A stretch of DNA of 64,000 nt from Candidatus Nitrosotalea bavarica (GCF_900167955.1 NZ_FUYK01000005.1:1-64000); one strand, 5' to 3'. Shown: positions 15,877 to 24,620, counted from the stretch's first letter. Notes: generated by a model from the letters alone, not told the origin. Made by a program: numbers and translations.

Positions 15877-16627
15877 GACAGACAGGATTTCCATAACATG
15901 AGAGATCAACACCAGAAATATCAGATCCGTCTATGTCTGCACCTTGAAGGTTTGCATGTGCAAGACTGCCTCCGGTAAGATCCATATCGTCCATGTCTGC
16001 ATCTTGTAGATTAGCACCTGTAAAATCAGCGTCTAGAAAGCTGGCGGTAGAAAGATCAGCACCCTTGAGATTTGCATTTGTAAAATTAGCAACTTCGAAT
16101 TGGGTTTGTGTAAATATCACACCTTGCAGGTTTGCACCTTGAAAGTTGCTACTTGGAAAGGTAGTTCCAGTAATCGTGGCACCTCTAAGATCCGCACCCT
16201 TGAAATTAGTGTGATAGACATCTGCGTATTCAAGGTCTGCACCCCGAAGATCTGCACCTGCCAAGTTTGAATTTGAAAGGTAGGCACCACGCAAGTTGAC
16301 ATTTTGGAGGTTTGCTTTTGAAAGGTTGACGTTAAACAAATCTGCATCTATAAAAATACTGCCTGACAGATTAGAGCCAGACATTTGAGCATCATGAATA
16401 CGAAGGTAGTTCCAATAACAGTTGCTCAAGTCAGCATTTGGATGCACTTGCATGTTGCAAAGTTTTATTATTGGCGGTGTTACAGTTTTTGCTGTTACAG
16501 AATTATTTTTATCCGTGTATTCATTTTCATCTTGCTCTTCACCAAAAACCTTTGTTACTTGTCCCATTGGAAATAGAAGCAATGTTACAGTGATAAAAAA
16601 TAAAATGATTTTTGAATTTGTTTGCAT
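15863..16627 (-). CDS. Exported pentapeptide-repeat protein
   Basis: A signal segment (K-I-I-L-F-F-I-T-V-T-L-L-L-F-P-M-G) is followed by about 30 pentapeptide repeats of the A-[DN]-L-x-x type from residue 75 on, predicting a right-handed quadrilateral beta-helix. Typical units are A-D-L-R-G, A-N-L-Q-G and A-D-L-E-Y. The start chosen is the methionine of M-Q-T-N-S-K; the frame is open to 16660. It ends within the start of the ZIP gene. Two Cys occur before the repeats and two at the C-terminus, possibly capping disulfides. The function is unknown; a structural or binding role at the surface is likely. Confidence 0.9.
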   Translation of the reverse strand: MQTNSKIILFFITVTLLLFPMGQVTKVFGEEQDENEYTDKNNSVTAKTVTPPIIKLCNMQVHPNADLSNCYWNYLRIHDAQMSGSNLSGSIFIDADLFNVNLSKANLQNVNLRGAYLSNSNLAGADLRGADLEYADVYHTNFKGADLRGATITGTTFPSSNFQGANLQGVIFTQTQFEVANFTNANLKGADLSTASFLDADFTGANLQDADMDDMDLTGGSLAHANLQGADIDGSDISGVDLSCYGNPVCHGGQ

Positions 16628-16750
16628 GATTAGGTCAAGATAATCAATGGCATTTAACATGTTTGAAAGAAATAAGTTCTGAAAACAAATTCTAATTCTA
16701 ATAACATGGAATTAAAATAAAAAAATTAGAAAAATAATTTTAACATCATT

Positions 16751-17275
16751 TTAATCTATGGTATGAAGTAAATCCTTGCTTCCTCTCGTTGTCTTTTCCT
16801 TTGGTTTTTCATTTTCATAACCAATTGGAATTATAGCTACTGGCCTCTGACCTTGTGGAAGATGTAATATTTCTGAAACTTTCTTTTCATCAAATGCCCC
16901 AATCCATACAGTAGACAACCCAAGTGCATGAATTGTTAGTTGGGCATATACAGCGGCAATAGTGGCATCCTGAACAGAGAAGAACTGGGACCTTTCTCCG
17001 AATCGTTCAACAGAGCGAGATGGATTAGCACAAAAAACAAGCAATAAGGGGGCTTGAGCAATTAGAGCCTGGTCTTTAGCAGCTAACACTAGGCTTTTTT
17101 TTATTTCTTTATTTTTTATGTGATAGATTTCAAATGTTTGCAAGCCACCAGAAGACGGAGCCAAGTTGCACGCTTGCAATATTTTGGATAGTTTAGATTC
17201 ATCAACCATATTATCCTTGAACGCCCTAATTGAGCGCCGCTTATTTAGAAAATTAAGGAATGCATTCTCATCCAC
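16751..17275 (-). CDS. Nitroreductase-family FMN oxidoreductase
   Basis: R-R-S-I-R-A-F at residues 13-19 and L-A-P-S-S-G-G-L-Q-T-F are the FMN-phosphate and substrate-side motifs of the family. L-G-L-S-T-V-W-I-G-A-F and P-I-G-Y-E-N-E-K-P complete it. At 174 residues it is a compact member. Such proteins use NAD(P)H to reduce nitro compounds, quinones or flavins, and the physiological substrate cannot be inferred. It has no signal peptide, so it is cytosolic. No operon partner is evident. Confidence 0.93.
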   Translation of the reverse strand: MDENAFLNFLNKRRSIRAFKDNMVDESKLSKILQACNLAPSSGGLQTFEIYHIKNKEIKKSLVLAAKDQALIAQAPLLLVFCANPSRSVERFGERSQFFSVQDATIAAVYAQLTIHALGLSTVWIGAFDEKKVSEILHLPQGQRPVAIIPIGYENEKPKEKTTRGSKDLLHTID

Positions 17276-17313
17276 GGCATCTCACCTTTTGTGTCAAAAC
17301 CACGACCAATAGA

Positions 17314-17514
17314 TCAAGGCGATTTGTTATAATAGCGTCGAAAAATATCAAACTTGAGAATCATCACCGGGCACGTCAATTTTACATCATAAGGAATTCC
17401 ATATTTGCCATAACAGTTTGACATGACGTAATTTTTCCCCTTGCAAAAAATTTTTCGTTTTAAATTTATTTCAAATCCAACAGTGTTTGATAAAAAAGAA
17501 TAAAACAAAAACAT
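17314..17514 (-). CDS. Doubtful small gene (up to 66 aa)
   Basis: A minus-strand frame encodes a hydrophobic/basic start and a stretch with two Cys (M-S-N-C-Y-G-K-Y-G-I-P-Y-D-V-K-L-T-C-P). The methionine at 17424 would give a 37-residue protein. It fills the otherwise empty gap between the nitroreductase and the 311-aa gene. I see no family resemblance and no clear promoter, so it could be chance. Confidence 0.25.
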   Translation of the reverse strand: MFLFYSFLSNTVGFEINLKRKIFCKGKNYVMSNCYGKYGIPYDVKLTCPVMILKFDIFRRYYNKSP

Positions 17515-17571
17515 CCTGCTGCTGCAAACATCGTCAAATGTTAGAAAATTCTCAAAGCATAAAAATCCAAA

Positions 17572-18507
17572 CTATGATTTTTCACTCGGAATAGATAATT
17601 CAGTCAAAATTCCGCCAACAAATCTATTGTGTTTAGTTGTGGTAATCTCTTGATTTGCAAGCTTTGAGATCTCGCCTACCAAGTCATCATCGCCAGATAG
17701 CATCAACTTTATGGTATTGTAATGAGCCAAAACTATAGCATCGTTTTCTCCAGACGCAATCTTGGTCACAAGTTTTTTTATAGTATCAATCTTGATATCA
17801 TAGGACATTTTTGAAAAACAGTGTCTCAGTATATCTCCTACAATTTTTTGATGTTCTTGTCCAACTGTAATGTTGAGCCGAAATTTTGGAATACGAGATA
17901 GGTCTTTAACTAAATCTAATAATGGAGATTCCGAATCTGTACAATATTTTGCCATAAGCGTAACAAACTGTGATTTTGTAATATCATCAAGTAGATAAGA
18001 AGACTCTAGGCTCTTGCTTGCCTCAATTGTAAACTCTGTTACAAGAAAGAGAAGTTCCAAAGGGTAGTTGATTGCACGTTTACTATATTGTACCGGATGA
18101 CTAACAAACATTTGGTTTATCTTGGCAAGTGTTTGGGCAAAGACCAGGCTCTTTTGCGGTCCATCTGCTAACTTGCGAATAAGCTTGAGACAGACCACCA
18201 AGAAAAGAACATACTCTTTGATGGTTACATTTAATGGAAGAGCAAGTGCCTCAAATTCATTTGTAAACCTCTCAAGAACTTTGAGTATTCTCTCCTGCTT
18301 GTCCATTCTACGCAGATCAAGTCTACCTTCTGAGCGCGTGGAACTGTCAGTGATTTCCCCCGCCATCAAAATTCCTTTATCTTTGACATTTAAGAAAATT
18401 GGACTGCCCTGTTTTAGTACACTTAGAATGTACTCTAGTTGTCCTAGCCCATACATCTTACGACTTGTGGTAAGCTCTTCGACAGATTTTATCAGATCTT
18501 CAGACAA
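17572..18507 (-). CDS. Conserved-looking helical hypothetical protein (311 aa)
   Basis: The protein is predicted to be mostly helical and cytosolic, with no signal peptide, membrane helix or Cys cluster. It begins M-S-E-D-L-I-K-S-V-E-E-L-T-T-S-R-K-M-Y and has a short beta region (P-I-F-L-N-V-K-D-K-G-I-L-M-A-G-E-I) before long helices. I do not recognise the family; composition and length suggest a real, probably lineage-specific gene. It stands alone on its strand. Confidence 0.7.
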   Translation of the reverse strand: MSEDLIKSVEELTTSRKMYGLGQLEYILSVLKQGSPIFLNVKDKGILMAGEITDSSTRSEGRLDLRRMDKQERILKVLERFTNEFEALALPLNVTIKEYVLFLVVCLKLIRKLADGPQKSLVFAQTLAKINQMFVSHPVQYSKRAINYPLELLFLVTEFTIEASKSLESSYLLDDITKSQFVTLMAKYCTDSESPLLDLVKDLSRIPKFRLNITVGQEHQKIVGDILRHCFSKMSYDIKIDTIKKLVTKIASGENDAIVLAHYNTIKLMLSGDDDLVGEISKLANQEITTTKHNRFVGGILTELSIPSEKS

Positions 18508-18699
18508 CGCTTTTGTGATAAATCATCCAATAGATAAATCTGACAAGATATTTTTTGCGCTACTTTTCCTGTGCCAAGTACATATGAAAAATCATTTCCC
18601 AGATTGAAATTGTTGGAAATTGTTTAAGGCACAAAAGTTTGATCACCATTAGGATAAATACACTAGAAAACTTATCTTCAATATCTGCGTAAATTTAGC

Positions 18700-19071
18700 A
18701 TGTCGTCTTATGTTGTAGAGAGGAACTTGGGCCAGTACATTTTCTTCATGGATGTCTCACCAGCATGGTGGTTAAATCACAGGTCGAGCGATGAAAAAAT
18801 TATAAAATACATAATGGACAAATTTGGTCGAGACTATTATCCCAGAACAATATTTCAAGCAAGAAAACAAGTTGATCTTGATGACCTTGGCAACCCTCTT
18901 AGCAGATACATAAGGTCGGAGATTATAAATAGAGATTTTTCATTCGAGTTTTTACCTGAAGAAGAGATACACAAATCACACTATACCATAAGAAATGGAA
19001 ACGTAATCTTTGAAAACAATCTAAGAAGACAAAATGCAAGGCTAAAAATATCTGTCAGAGTTTACAACTAG
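18700..19071 (+). CDS. Hypothetical protein (123 aa)
   Basis: This is a cytosolic alpha/beta protein with notable aromatic clusters (Y-I-F-F-M-D-V-S-P-A-W-W-L-N-H-R and D-Y-Y-P-R-T-I-F-Q-A-R-K-Q-V-D-L). It is rich in Arg. No family is recognised. The pattern of an acidic residue after a hydrophobic strand (F-F-M-D-V-S) resembles many nucleotide-binding folds but no specific motif confirms this. It ends 3 bp before the convergent CDGSH gene. Confidence 0.65.
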   Translation: MSSYVVERNLGQYIFFMDVSPAWWLNHRSSDEKIIKYIMDKFGRDYYPRTIFQARKQVDLDDLGNPLSRYIRSEIINRDFSFEFLPEEEIHKSHYTIRNGNVIFENNLRRQNARLKISVRVYN

Positions 19072-19074
19072 ATT

Positions 19075-19308
19075 TTATTTTAAATTTTTATGAGTACCAT
19101 CACAAAACGGTCTGTTTTTTGATTGCTGGCAGCCACATGCATGAATAATAGTCTCTTCATCATAAGTGATTACTGTGGGTACAATTCCAGAGCCCTTGTG
19201 TGAGCCATCACAGTATGGACCGTTCTTTGATTTCCCACACATGCAAAATGCAATTGTCTCGCCAGCTTTTGCTTTAATTTCAAATGGATGATTTTGCCAG
19301 CCTGTCAT
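19075..19308 (-). CDS. Double CDGSH-type iron-sulfur protein
   Basis: This 77-residue protein carries two CDGSH iron-sulfur motifs. The first uses C22, C24, C33 and H37 (C-M-C-G-K-S-K-N-G-P-Y-C-D-G-S-H). The second uses C58, C60, C69 and H73 (C-G-C-Q-Q-S-K-N-R-P-F-C-D-G-T-H). Each should bind one 2Fe-2S cluster by three Cys and one His, as in mitoNEET-type proteins. Two motifs in one chain replace the dimer of the single-motif form. It has no membrane anchor. Likely roles are electron or cluster transfer. Confidence 0.95.
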   Translation of the reverse strand: MTGWQNHPFEIKAKAGETIAFCMCGKSKNGPYCDGSHKGSGIVPTVITYDEETIIHACGCQQSKNRPFCDGTHKNLK

Positions 19309-19365
19309 GACATAATCAAATGTTTAACAGTATTTATGATTTTTCTAGAGAAAATATTTGTTGCA

Positions 19366-19500
19366 TTAGAGAGGAGGAGCTGATGCAGTACCGCCACACC
19401 TAGTACAAGGTCGTGATGTGAATGGCTCACCAAGTTTCATAGTTACTTTAAACTGAGTTTTACATTTGCCACATGTATATGGAACTTGTACTGTTGTCAT
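19366..19500 (-). CDS. Zinc-ribbon micro-protein (44 aa)
   Basis: The minus strand encodes M-T-T-V-Q-V-P-Y-T-C-G-K-C-K-T-Q-F-K and then P-C-T-R-C-G-G, a complete C-x2-C ... C-x2-C zinc ribbon (C10, C13, C32, C35). A TATA-like acttatac about 30 bp upstream supports leaderless expression. A degenerate DNA-level copy lies at 22235-22324. Such stand-alone ribbons may bind nucleic acid or protein partners; the function is unknown. Confidence 0.8.
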   Translation of the reverse strand: MTTVQVPYTCGKCKTQFKVTMKLGEPFTSRPCTRCGGTASAPPL

Positions 19501-19564
19501 GTGGTATAGAAAAATTTCTTTTGTCAGTATAAGTGTTAGCTAGTATGTATCAAAAACTGAATAT

Positions 19565-21547
19565 CTAGCCCAATCTAGAACCAGAATGAGTAGACGGGCT
19601 ACTCACTGTAAATGTTTCAGAGCCGCTACCAGAGAGATATCCAGATTTTGCAGCAGTTGCACTTGCTGTGTATGTACCAGTTGGCGCATTTCTTGAAATG
19701 GAATAATTGAAAGTCACTTTACCGCTTGTATTTGTTGTTCCACTTCCCTGTGCGGTACTGCCATTAGGAGCTGTTACTTTCAATGTTACTGATGCTCCAC
19801 TAACTGGAGTTGAGTTGTTGGTTACCGACACAGTAAAAGATGCAGTTGAACCTTGTGTGAATGTATTTCCTATAGATGTGACAGAAACTGAGAGTGGAGT
19901 TGAAATTGTAACTGGGATGCTAATAGAATGAGATATTGTGCCATCTGTTGCAGATACTGAAATTGTTGTAGATGATGAAGGTGTAGTAAAAGTCATTGTC
20001 GTAGTAACACTTCCTGAAGAAGATACAATTACAGGATTTGGACTAAATGATGCACCGGTAATCGAAGATGATAATGTAATACTGCCGCCAGAAGGATAAC
20101 CATTTACCGGAGTAATAGTAATAACAGAGTGTTGAGTCGAGCCTGCAGTTACTGCAAATGATGATGGGCTAGCAGAGATTGTAAAGTCAGGAACTGGAGG
20201 TAGTGTAAGAGTTGGAATTAGATTATTTACCTGTGGACTGCCAAGACCAGTTACTTCGTCGTAACCTACAGATGCATTACATACTATACCACAGTTTCCG
20301 TTGCTGCCAGATGTGATATCATGATAATTTGTAAGATATTTTGAGCTAGTTGCTGCACCATACAAGGCATTGCTTGTACCATATGATGCGGATGCAAGTT
20401 TTGCATTTTGGCTATTTGCTATTGCAGAGATTGCAGCCCATTGTGGAGCGCCAGCACTCGTACCTCCAACTGTCCACCAACCACTTTGAGACTTGCCATT
20501 AGTAACTATTGGAACACTGTCATAAACATATACTCCAGTGTTTGGATTACCGTCATAAGCTACGTCTGGGACTGCTCTGTTAGCATTTGTATTAAAATTA
20601 TTTTGATAAGTAGGTTTTGGTTCATATGTACTGATACCTCCACCACTGTCAAGCCATGCAGTTTCACTCACCCAGTTTCCTGAGCTGTCAGTTGTAAGTG
20701 TAGTACCACCTACAGATATTACATAAGGTGATGCCGCTGGCCAATAGACACCATGACCACCATCTCCGGATGATACGAAGAAGCTAGTTGTTGGACGGTT
20801 GTAATGAGAATCATAACTTGTTTCAGTTGAAAATTCACTTCCTCCCCAGCTGTTAGAGACCTGTTGAGCACCACTTGCTACTGCAGTATCCACACCAGTA
20901 AGAAGATTTCCAAGTGAGTTATCGGTTGATTCTACTAGAACAATTTTTGCACCTGGTGCAATAGAATGAGCCCATTCAACATCAAGAGAAGTTTCCAATG
21001 CCCAGCCAGAATCAGTAGAGGGAGTTCCCTGAAGATTTGTTATTAAACAAGAATTAGCAGGACATGATGGCAAACCAAATTGAGTATCAAATGTTTGAAG
21101 ATCACTTGCAATATTTGGATCGTTATATGCGTCTACAATTGAAATTATTTGATTATGGCCACAAAGACTTGGGTCAGTCCAGTCAGAGGTCGTAGTAAAA
21201 GCACAAGTCAAACTCTTGAAACCGTATGCTGTCAAGATAGTTGAAGGAGCATTACCGCCTGTTAGAGTGGTTGCTGCAGGACCTATGAATATTTTGACAT
21301 GTGCTGGATGGTGTTCTTTTATTTTTAATGGGTCACCTGAAATTGGAGATTGATTTGAAATGCCAGAGGTTGACAATAGTCCACCAGGACCGTGTATTTC
21401 ATCTTGCTGGGAATCCGTTCCAGGCAAACTAGCAAGTGCGCCACTGCCAGCAAGACTTGAACTTAGTAACAATAACGAAATAGCAGTAATTACAGAGATT
21501 GCCTTTAGCACCATTGACGCTTCTTTTCTAAGTTGACTTAAAAGCAT
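19565..21547 (-). CDS. Secreted S53 (sedolisin/kumamolisin-type) peptidase with Ig-like C-terminus
   Basis: A signal peptide is followed by a short linker and, from about residue 100, an S53 catalytic domain: E185 and D189 in W-A-L-E-T-S-L-D, D262 in S-G-D-G-G, and nucleophile S364 in G-G-T-S-A-G-A-P. The Glu-Asp-Ser triad plus oxyanion Asp is complete. S53 enzymes are usually most active at acid pH and cut proteins outside the cell. The usual N-terminal prodomain of about 180 residues is absent. After the peptidase (to about residue 455) come two Ser/Thr-rich Ig-like domains. There is no C-terminal anchor. Numbering is from 21547; a start 11 residues later (M-V-L-K-A) is equally good. Confidence 0.92.
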   Translation of the reverse strand: MLLSQLRKEASMVLKAISVITAISLLLLSSSLAGSGALASLPGTDSQQDEIHGPGGLLSTSGISNQSPISGDPLKIKEHHPAHVKIFIGPAATTLTGGNAPSTILTAYGFKSLTCAFTTTSDWTDPSLCGHNQIISIVDAYNDPNIASDLQTFDTQFGLPSCPANSCLITNLQGTPSTDSGWALETSLDVEWAHSIAPGAKIVLVESTDNSLGNLLTGVDTAVASGAQQVSNSWGGSEFSTETSYDSHYNRPTTSFFVSSGDGGHGVYWPAASPYVISVGGTTLTTDSSGNWVSETAWLDSGGGISTYEPKPTYQNNFNTNANRAVPDVAYDGNPNTGVYVYDSVPIVTNGKSQSGWWTVGGTSAGAPQWAAISAIANSQNAKLASASYGTSNALYGAATSSKYLTNYHDITSGSNGNCGIVCNASVGYDEVTGLGSPQVNNLIPTLTLPPVPDFTISASPSSFAVTAGSTQHSVITITPVNGYPSGGSITLSSSITGASFSPNPVIVSSSGSVTTTMTFTTPSSSTTISVSATDGTISHSISIPVTISTPLSVSVTSIGNTFTQGSTASFTVSVTNNSTPVSGASVTLKVTAPNGSTAQGSGTTNTSGKVTFNYSISRNAPTGTYTASATAAKSGYLSGSGSETFTVSSPSTHSGSRLG

Positions 21548-21635
21548 TACTTAACTTTAATCAGTTCAGTCTAGTCAAAAATTATGGACATTACCTCACA
21601 TCTCTGAGAATATAGTTGGAATCATAGACCAACAC

Positions 21636-22199
21636 TTAGAATTTGAACAAATTATGATTTTTACCTAAAACCAAGACGATGGATGCCATTATAGATATTG
21701 CAAATATCACTATTGAGATAGAAGGAAATTCCGGAATTGAGGAACTGTCAGATATTTCAAAGGTAAACAATTTTGAAACAGTATTTGGCAAATTATTTCC
21801 AGTATTATATGAGAATGTAACATTAGCATTTGTAGCACCAGGCAAGGTAGCAATATACGAATTAGCCTGGCTTGGTCCAACTATAGTGGCATTCTCCCCA
21901 GGCTTGAGATTTGCATTAAATATTGCAAAGCAGCCCATTGCTTGACTTGTCTGCACATTCTTGTCAAAGGTTATAGAAAGAGGAGAGACACATCCTCCGT
22001 TAAAGTAAATTGTGCTGGGAGAATTATTTACTATGGTTGCATTAATTCTGATAGAATTTCCAACGTGTACATTTGCCGGACTAGTTTGAATATTTGTAAG
22101 TTCAACTTCTTGCCCAAAAGCTGGTACACCTTCTAAGAAGCAAGCAACAAAAATCAATGAGATCAATAACAATATTTTTTGTAATCTTCCAATTTGCAC
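21636..22199 (-). CDS. Exported protein with PEF-CTERM surface-sorting tail
   Basis: A signal peptide (I-L-L-L-I-S-L-I-F-V-A-C-F-L-E-G-V-P-A-F-G) leads to a beta-rich domain with an N-T-S repeat style typical of glycosylated archaeal surface proteins and three Cys. The C-terminus is I-P-E-F-P-S-I-S followed by a hydrophobic helix and a basic G-K-N-H-N-L-F-K-F tail. This is the tripartite PEF(G)-CTERM signal described in Thaumarchaeota, thought to be processed by an archaeosortase. It lies 88 bp downstream of the S53 peptidase start side and on the same strand. Confidence 0.8.
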   Translation of the reverse strand: MQIGRLQKILLLISLIFVACFLEGVPAFGQEVELTNIQTSPANVHVGNSIRINATIVNNSPSTIYFNGGCVSPLSITFDKNVQTSQAMGCFAIFNANLKPGENATIVGPSQANSYIATLPGATNANVTFSYNTGNNLPNTVSKLFTFEISDSSSIPEFPSISIVIFAISIMASIVLVLGKNHNLFKF

Positions 22200-22234
22200 A
22201 TTTGTAGTATTCCAGAAATGACTCTTAAAGGATT

Positions 22235-22324
22235 GGATTCATGTGAGAAGTGTACTCCAAGTTTTATTGTCACGTTAAACTGATTTTTGCATTTAGCGTA
22301 CGTATATGAGACTTGTACTGTCAT
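22235..22324 (-). pseudogene. Degenerate copy of the 44-aa zinc-ribbon gene
   Basis: The frame from the ATG at 22322-22324 reads M-T-V-Q-V-S-Y-T-Y-A-K-C-K-N-Q-F-N-V-T-I-K-L-G and aligns over its first 30 codons with the protein of 19366-19500. DNA similarity is high. The first zinc Cys is Tyr and both Cys of the second knuckle are gone. The frame stays open to 22163, overlapping the upstream end of the PEF-CTERM gene. It is most likely a decaying duplicate. Confidence 0.65.
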
Positions 22325-22339
22325 GACGCTCTAAAAAAA

Positions 22340-22549
22340 TCAAGTTGAATCTGCAGGTACCAGACTTCTAGGATTGGGGTTGAACTTACTTACAATGTAT
22401 AGTACCTTGTCATCACCTTCTGGCAGTGGATTTGCACATCTACCGCATTTTGGCAAAACTACAACTGCATCAGCATCAATTTCACCTATGAATCTATCAC
22501 ACTGAGAACAACGAACTGATTTTTTATCATAGATGTTCATGATATACAT
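22340..22549 (-). CDS. Small zinc-ribbon protein (69 aa)
   Basis: Two knuckles, C-S-Q-C-D-R-F-I-G-E and C-G-R-C-A-N-P-L-P-E, form a rubredoxin- or ribbon-like zinc site with a 19-residue spacing. A hydrophobic V-V-V-L-P precedes the second knuckle. The tail is soluble and ends in L-V-P-A-D-S-T. The family is not recognised. It belongs to the set of tiny zinc proteins in this window and sits next to the degenerate ribbon gene. Confidence 0.7.
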   Translation of the reverse strand: MYIMNIYDKKSVRCSQCDRFIGEIDADAVVVLPKCGRCANPLPEGDDKVLYIVSKFNPNPRSLVPADST

Positions 22550-22681
22550 TCACAGATCTTGATGATAAGTAAGTAGTCTGCACTGCCGTGCAAAAATTTG
22601 TTTTACACATAAAAGTTGGATTTCATTTTTATCTACAACAAGTCAAGAAGTCCTTTAGTACTTTGATTGTATAGTAACATC

Positions 22682-23053
22682 ATGACTATTGACACAATTC
22701 TTGAAAGCATAATGCACACGGACAAGCATATCAGATATGCCACAATTGCCGACATTCAAGGAAATGAAATCAAGACTCGGGTGAGGGAAGGAATAGAACC
22801 ATTTCTAAATCCTCAAGATACAAAAGAAACACTCCAGTATGCAGCAAACGCATGGAAGATTAGAAGGACCTTTGAGCCAAAGATTGGAAAAGGTCAGTAC
22901 GTTTTGGCAGTATATGAGAAGCTAAGGCGATTGACAATGCCGCTTGCAGACAAGTATCTCATCATGATTACTTGGGGCCCAGATGGCGGAACATTTGATA
23001 TCATAGAACACATGCAAAACATGTTCTCCGGCGATGCTACAAAAGACTGGTAA
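22682..23053 (+). CDS. Thaumarchaeal small conserved protein (DUF6659-like)
   Basis: The 123-residue cytosolic protein contains I-R-Y-A-T-I-A-D-I-Q-G-N-E-I and T-R-V-R-E-G-I, the style of Roadblock/LC7-like or sensor-type domains repeated many times in thaumarchaeal genomes. I recall this family under DUF6659 but am not certain of the number. The ATG at 22682 is chosen over a TTG 15 bp upstream. Members are often found as stand-alone paralogues and no activity is established to my knowledge. Confidence 0.65.
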   Translation: MTIDTILESIMHTDKHIRYATIADIQGNEIKTRVREGIEPFLNPQDTKETLQYAANAWKIRRTFEPKIGKGQYVLAVYEKLRRLTMPLADKYLIMITWGPDGGTFDIIEHMQNMFSGDATKDW

Positions 23054-23219
23054 ATTTCCATTTGAATATTTTTTTAGGTAATCACATCGTTAGCTGTGCA
23101 AGTTTTAGGAAATACATTGTTTCTAAGACTAAATTACATTATCACATGAATTAAGTTGTTTCAATTATTAGAGCAAACTATTTTGCGCAATATATCACAT
23201 CTTAAAAAATATCCAGATT

Positions 23220-23516
23220 TTAAAACAAGGATTCCACGGATTTCAAGGCATCCCATACTGGTCCCACATGACCAAATTCATCAAAAGCCAACTGACGGGT
23301 TTCTCTTATCTTTTTCTTATTATCAGGATCGTCCCTTAACAAGACTACCAAGTCTTCTAGCCTGTCTGCCAACTTTGATTGGTCTTCCACATCTACACCT
23401 TGGATGGATTTTATCTCATCAGCTGTTAAAACGGTTGACTGTTTTTTTGATTTAGACAAAGTTCTAATTATTTCGTCAATTTTCAGAATTGTTGCGTCCT
23501 TGTCCAATAATTGCAA
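23220..23516 (-). CDS. Helical hypothetical protein (98 aa)
   Basis: This small, charged, all-helical soluble protein begins M-Q-L-L-D-K-D-A-T-I-L-K-I-D-E-I-I and includes L-A-D-R-L-E-D-L-V-V-L-L-R-D-D-P-D. Heptad patterns hint at a coiled coil. No motif identifies a function. It is flanked by the zinc-ribbon gene of the SPFH cluster downstream, 96 bp away on the same strand, so co-expression with that cluster is unlikely but possible. Confidence 0.6.
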   Translation of the reverse strand: MQLLDKDATILKIDEIIRTLSKSKKQSTVLTADEIKSIQGVDVEDQSKLADRLEDLVVLLRDDPDNKKKIRETRQLAFDEFGHVGPVWDALKSVESLF

Positions 23517-23612
23517 TGATAAAATTCCATTATTTAAATTGAGATCTATTGTCCGTTGATCCTTAACGCATCTAGATATATCTAGGTCACAGTCTATTTT
23601 GAATTATTTTTT

Positions 23613-24620
23613 TTACAATCCTACACTGGTGATTGCATTTCCAGAATTTGCATCAACTATGAGAATTATTTTCTTGCTCTTGTGGTCGTATTGGGCAAAC
23701 CATATTGGAACATGCAATAGTTCACCGCTTGCAACTTCTTCCTGGGTCTCCATCTGCCTAATCATGTGGTATTTTGCATGAACCCTCTGAGACTGGATTT
23801 GATCAACTATGTTTTTTGCCTGGCTTTTTGCAGCATCTTCGTTGATATCGCCATTTAATACCTTCATCGATTTTGGAATCTTTTTTGAATCAAAGTCAGT
23901 TTTTTGATCAAATGCAAATTCATAGCCATGAGGCTGGTATGCCGTTAACGATTTTACTGCTATTACAGGACAGTTGTAGCTTTCATCATAAGTATATGCC
24001 TTAGTTGCATTGTTGTTCATCATTCCGCCTCCTCCCATCATTCCACCAAGTAACATTCCACCCATCATTCCACCACCATATCCACCCCTTCTACCGCCAC
24101 CACCCATTGCTCCACCCATCATACCTGCCATTGCAGCAGTTGCGGCAATGCTTCCTATTTCTACTGCAATATCTGTTGCAATCAAATTTGTTTTTGCAGT
24201 TACAGGTACAACCCAGTATGGTACCATCAAAAAGTCAAGCTCTTCAAGTGTAGAGATTTCTTGAAGATGTCTATGCAAGAGTCCCTTGTCCATCATCTGA
24301 TGCAATCTTGCAGTTATTTGATCTTGGTCTGATATTGTTATTGGTAACATGTAGTGCTTGGTAATATTTTGCCAGCCTGCGCTCTCTAAACTAATGCTGC
24401 TTCCGCAATACTCACAGGATATAACCATCTCACCAAATTTTGGAGTAATTGGTGCGCCACAGCTAGAGCATTTTACTTGCGTGGCTTCAGGACTTGAATC
24501 TTGTTTTGTAGTGGGATTTGCGTCTTGTTTTATAGCTGAAGCCGGGGTTTGTTTTGCACCACATTTTATACAATATACTGCATCATCTGCAAGTTGTAGA
24601 CCGCATTTGACACAAAACAT
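23613..24620 (-). CDS. Double zinc-ribbon protein with Gly/Met-rich segment
   Basis: Two N-terminal zinc ribbons are visible: C3/C6/C17/C20 and C51/C54/C69/C72. A central region (residues about 85-160) precedes a striking Gly/Met-rich, weakly hydrophobic segment with G-G-M-M-G-G repeats, then an alpha/beta C-terminal domain. It is the last gene of a three-gene operon, 9 bp after the SPFH gene. In Bacillus subtilis the ydjFGHI cluster likewise pairs a zinc-ribbon protein with an SPFH protein and a PspA-like coiled coil. A membrane-stress or scaffold role is inferred from this. Confidence 0.8.
   Translation of the reverse strand: MFCVKCGLQLADDAVYCIKCGAKQTPASAIKQDANPTTKQDSSPEATQVKCSSCGAPITPKFGEMVISCEYCGSSISLESAGWQNITKHYMLPITISDQDQITARLHQMMDKGLLHRHLQEISTLEELDFLMVPYWVVPVTAKTNLIATDIAVEIGSIAATAAMAGMMGGAMGGGGRRGGYGGGMMGGMLLGGMMGGGGMMNNNATKAYTYDESYNCPVIAVKSLTAYQPHGYEFAFDQKTDFDSKKIPKSMKVLNGDINEDAAKSQAKNIVDQIQSQRVHAKYHMIRQMETQEEVASGELLHVPIWFAQYDHKSKKIILIVDANSGNAITSVGL

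Noticed and set aside
19707-20683. Plus-strand frames opposite the S53 peptidase
   Set aside because: They are shadows of a strong minus-strand gene with a full catalytic motif set; their sequences are Val/Thr- or Cys/Ser-rich mirror artefacts.
24005-24264. Pro/His-rich plus-strand frames opposite the zinc-ribbon gene
   Set aside because: They mirror the Gly/Met-rich linker of the minus-strand protein and carry no independent signal.
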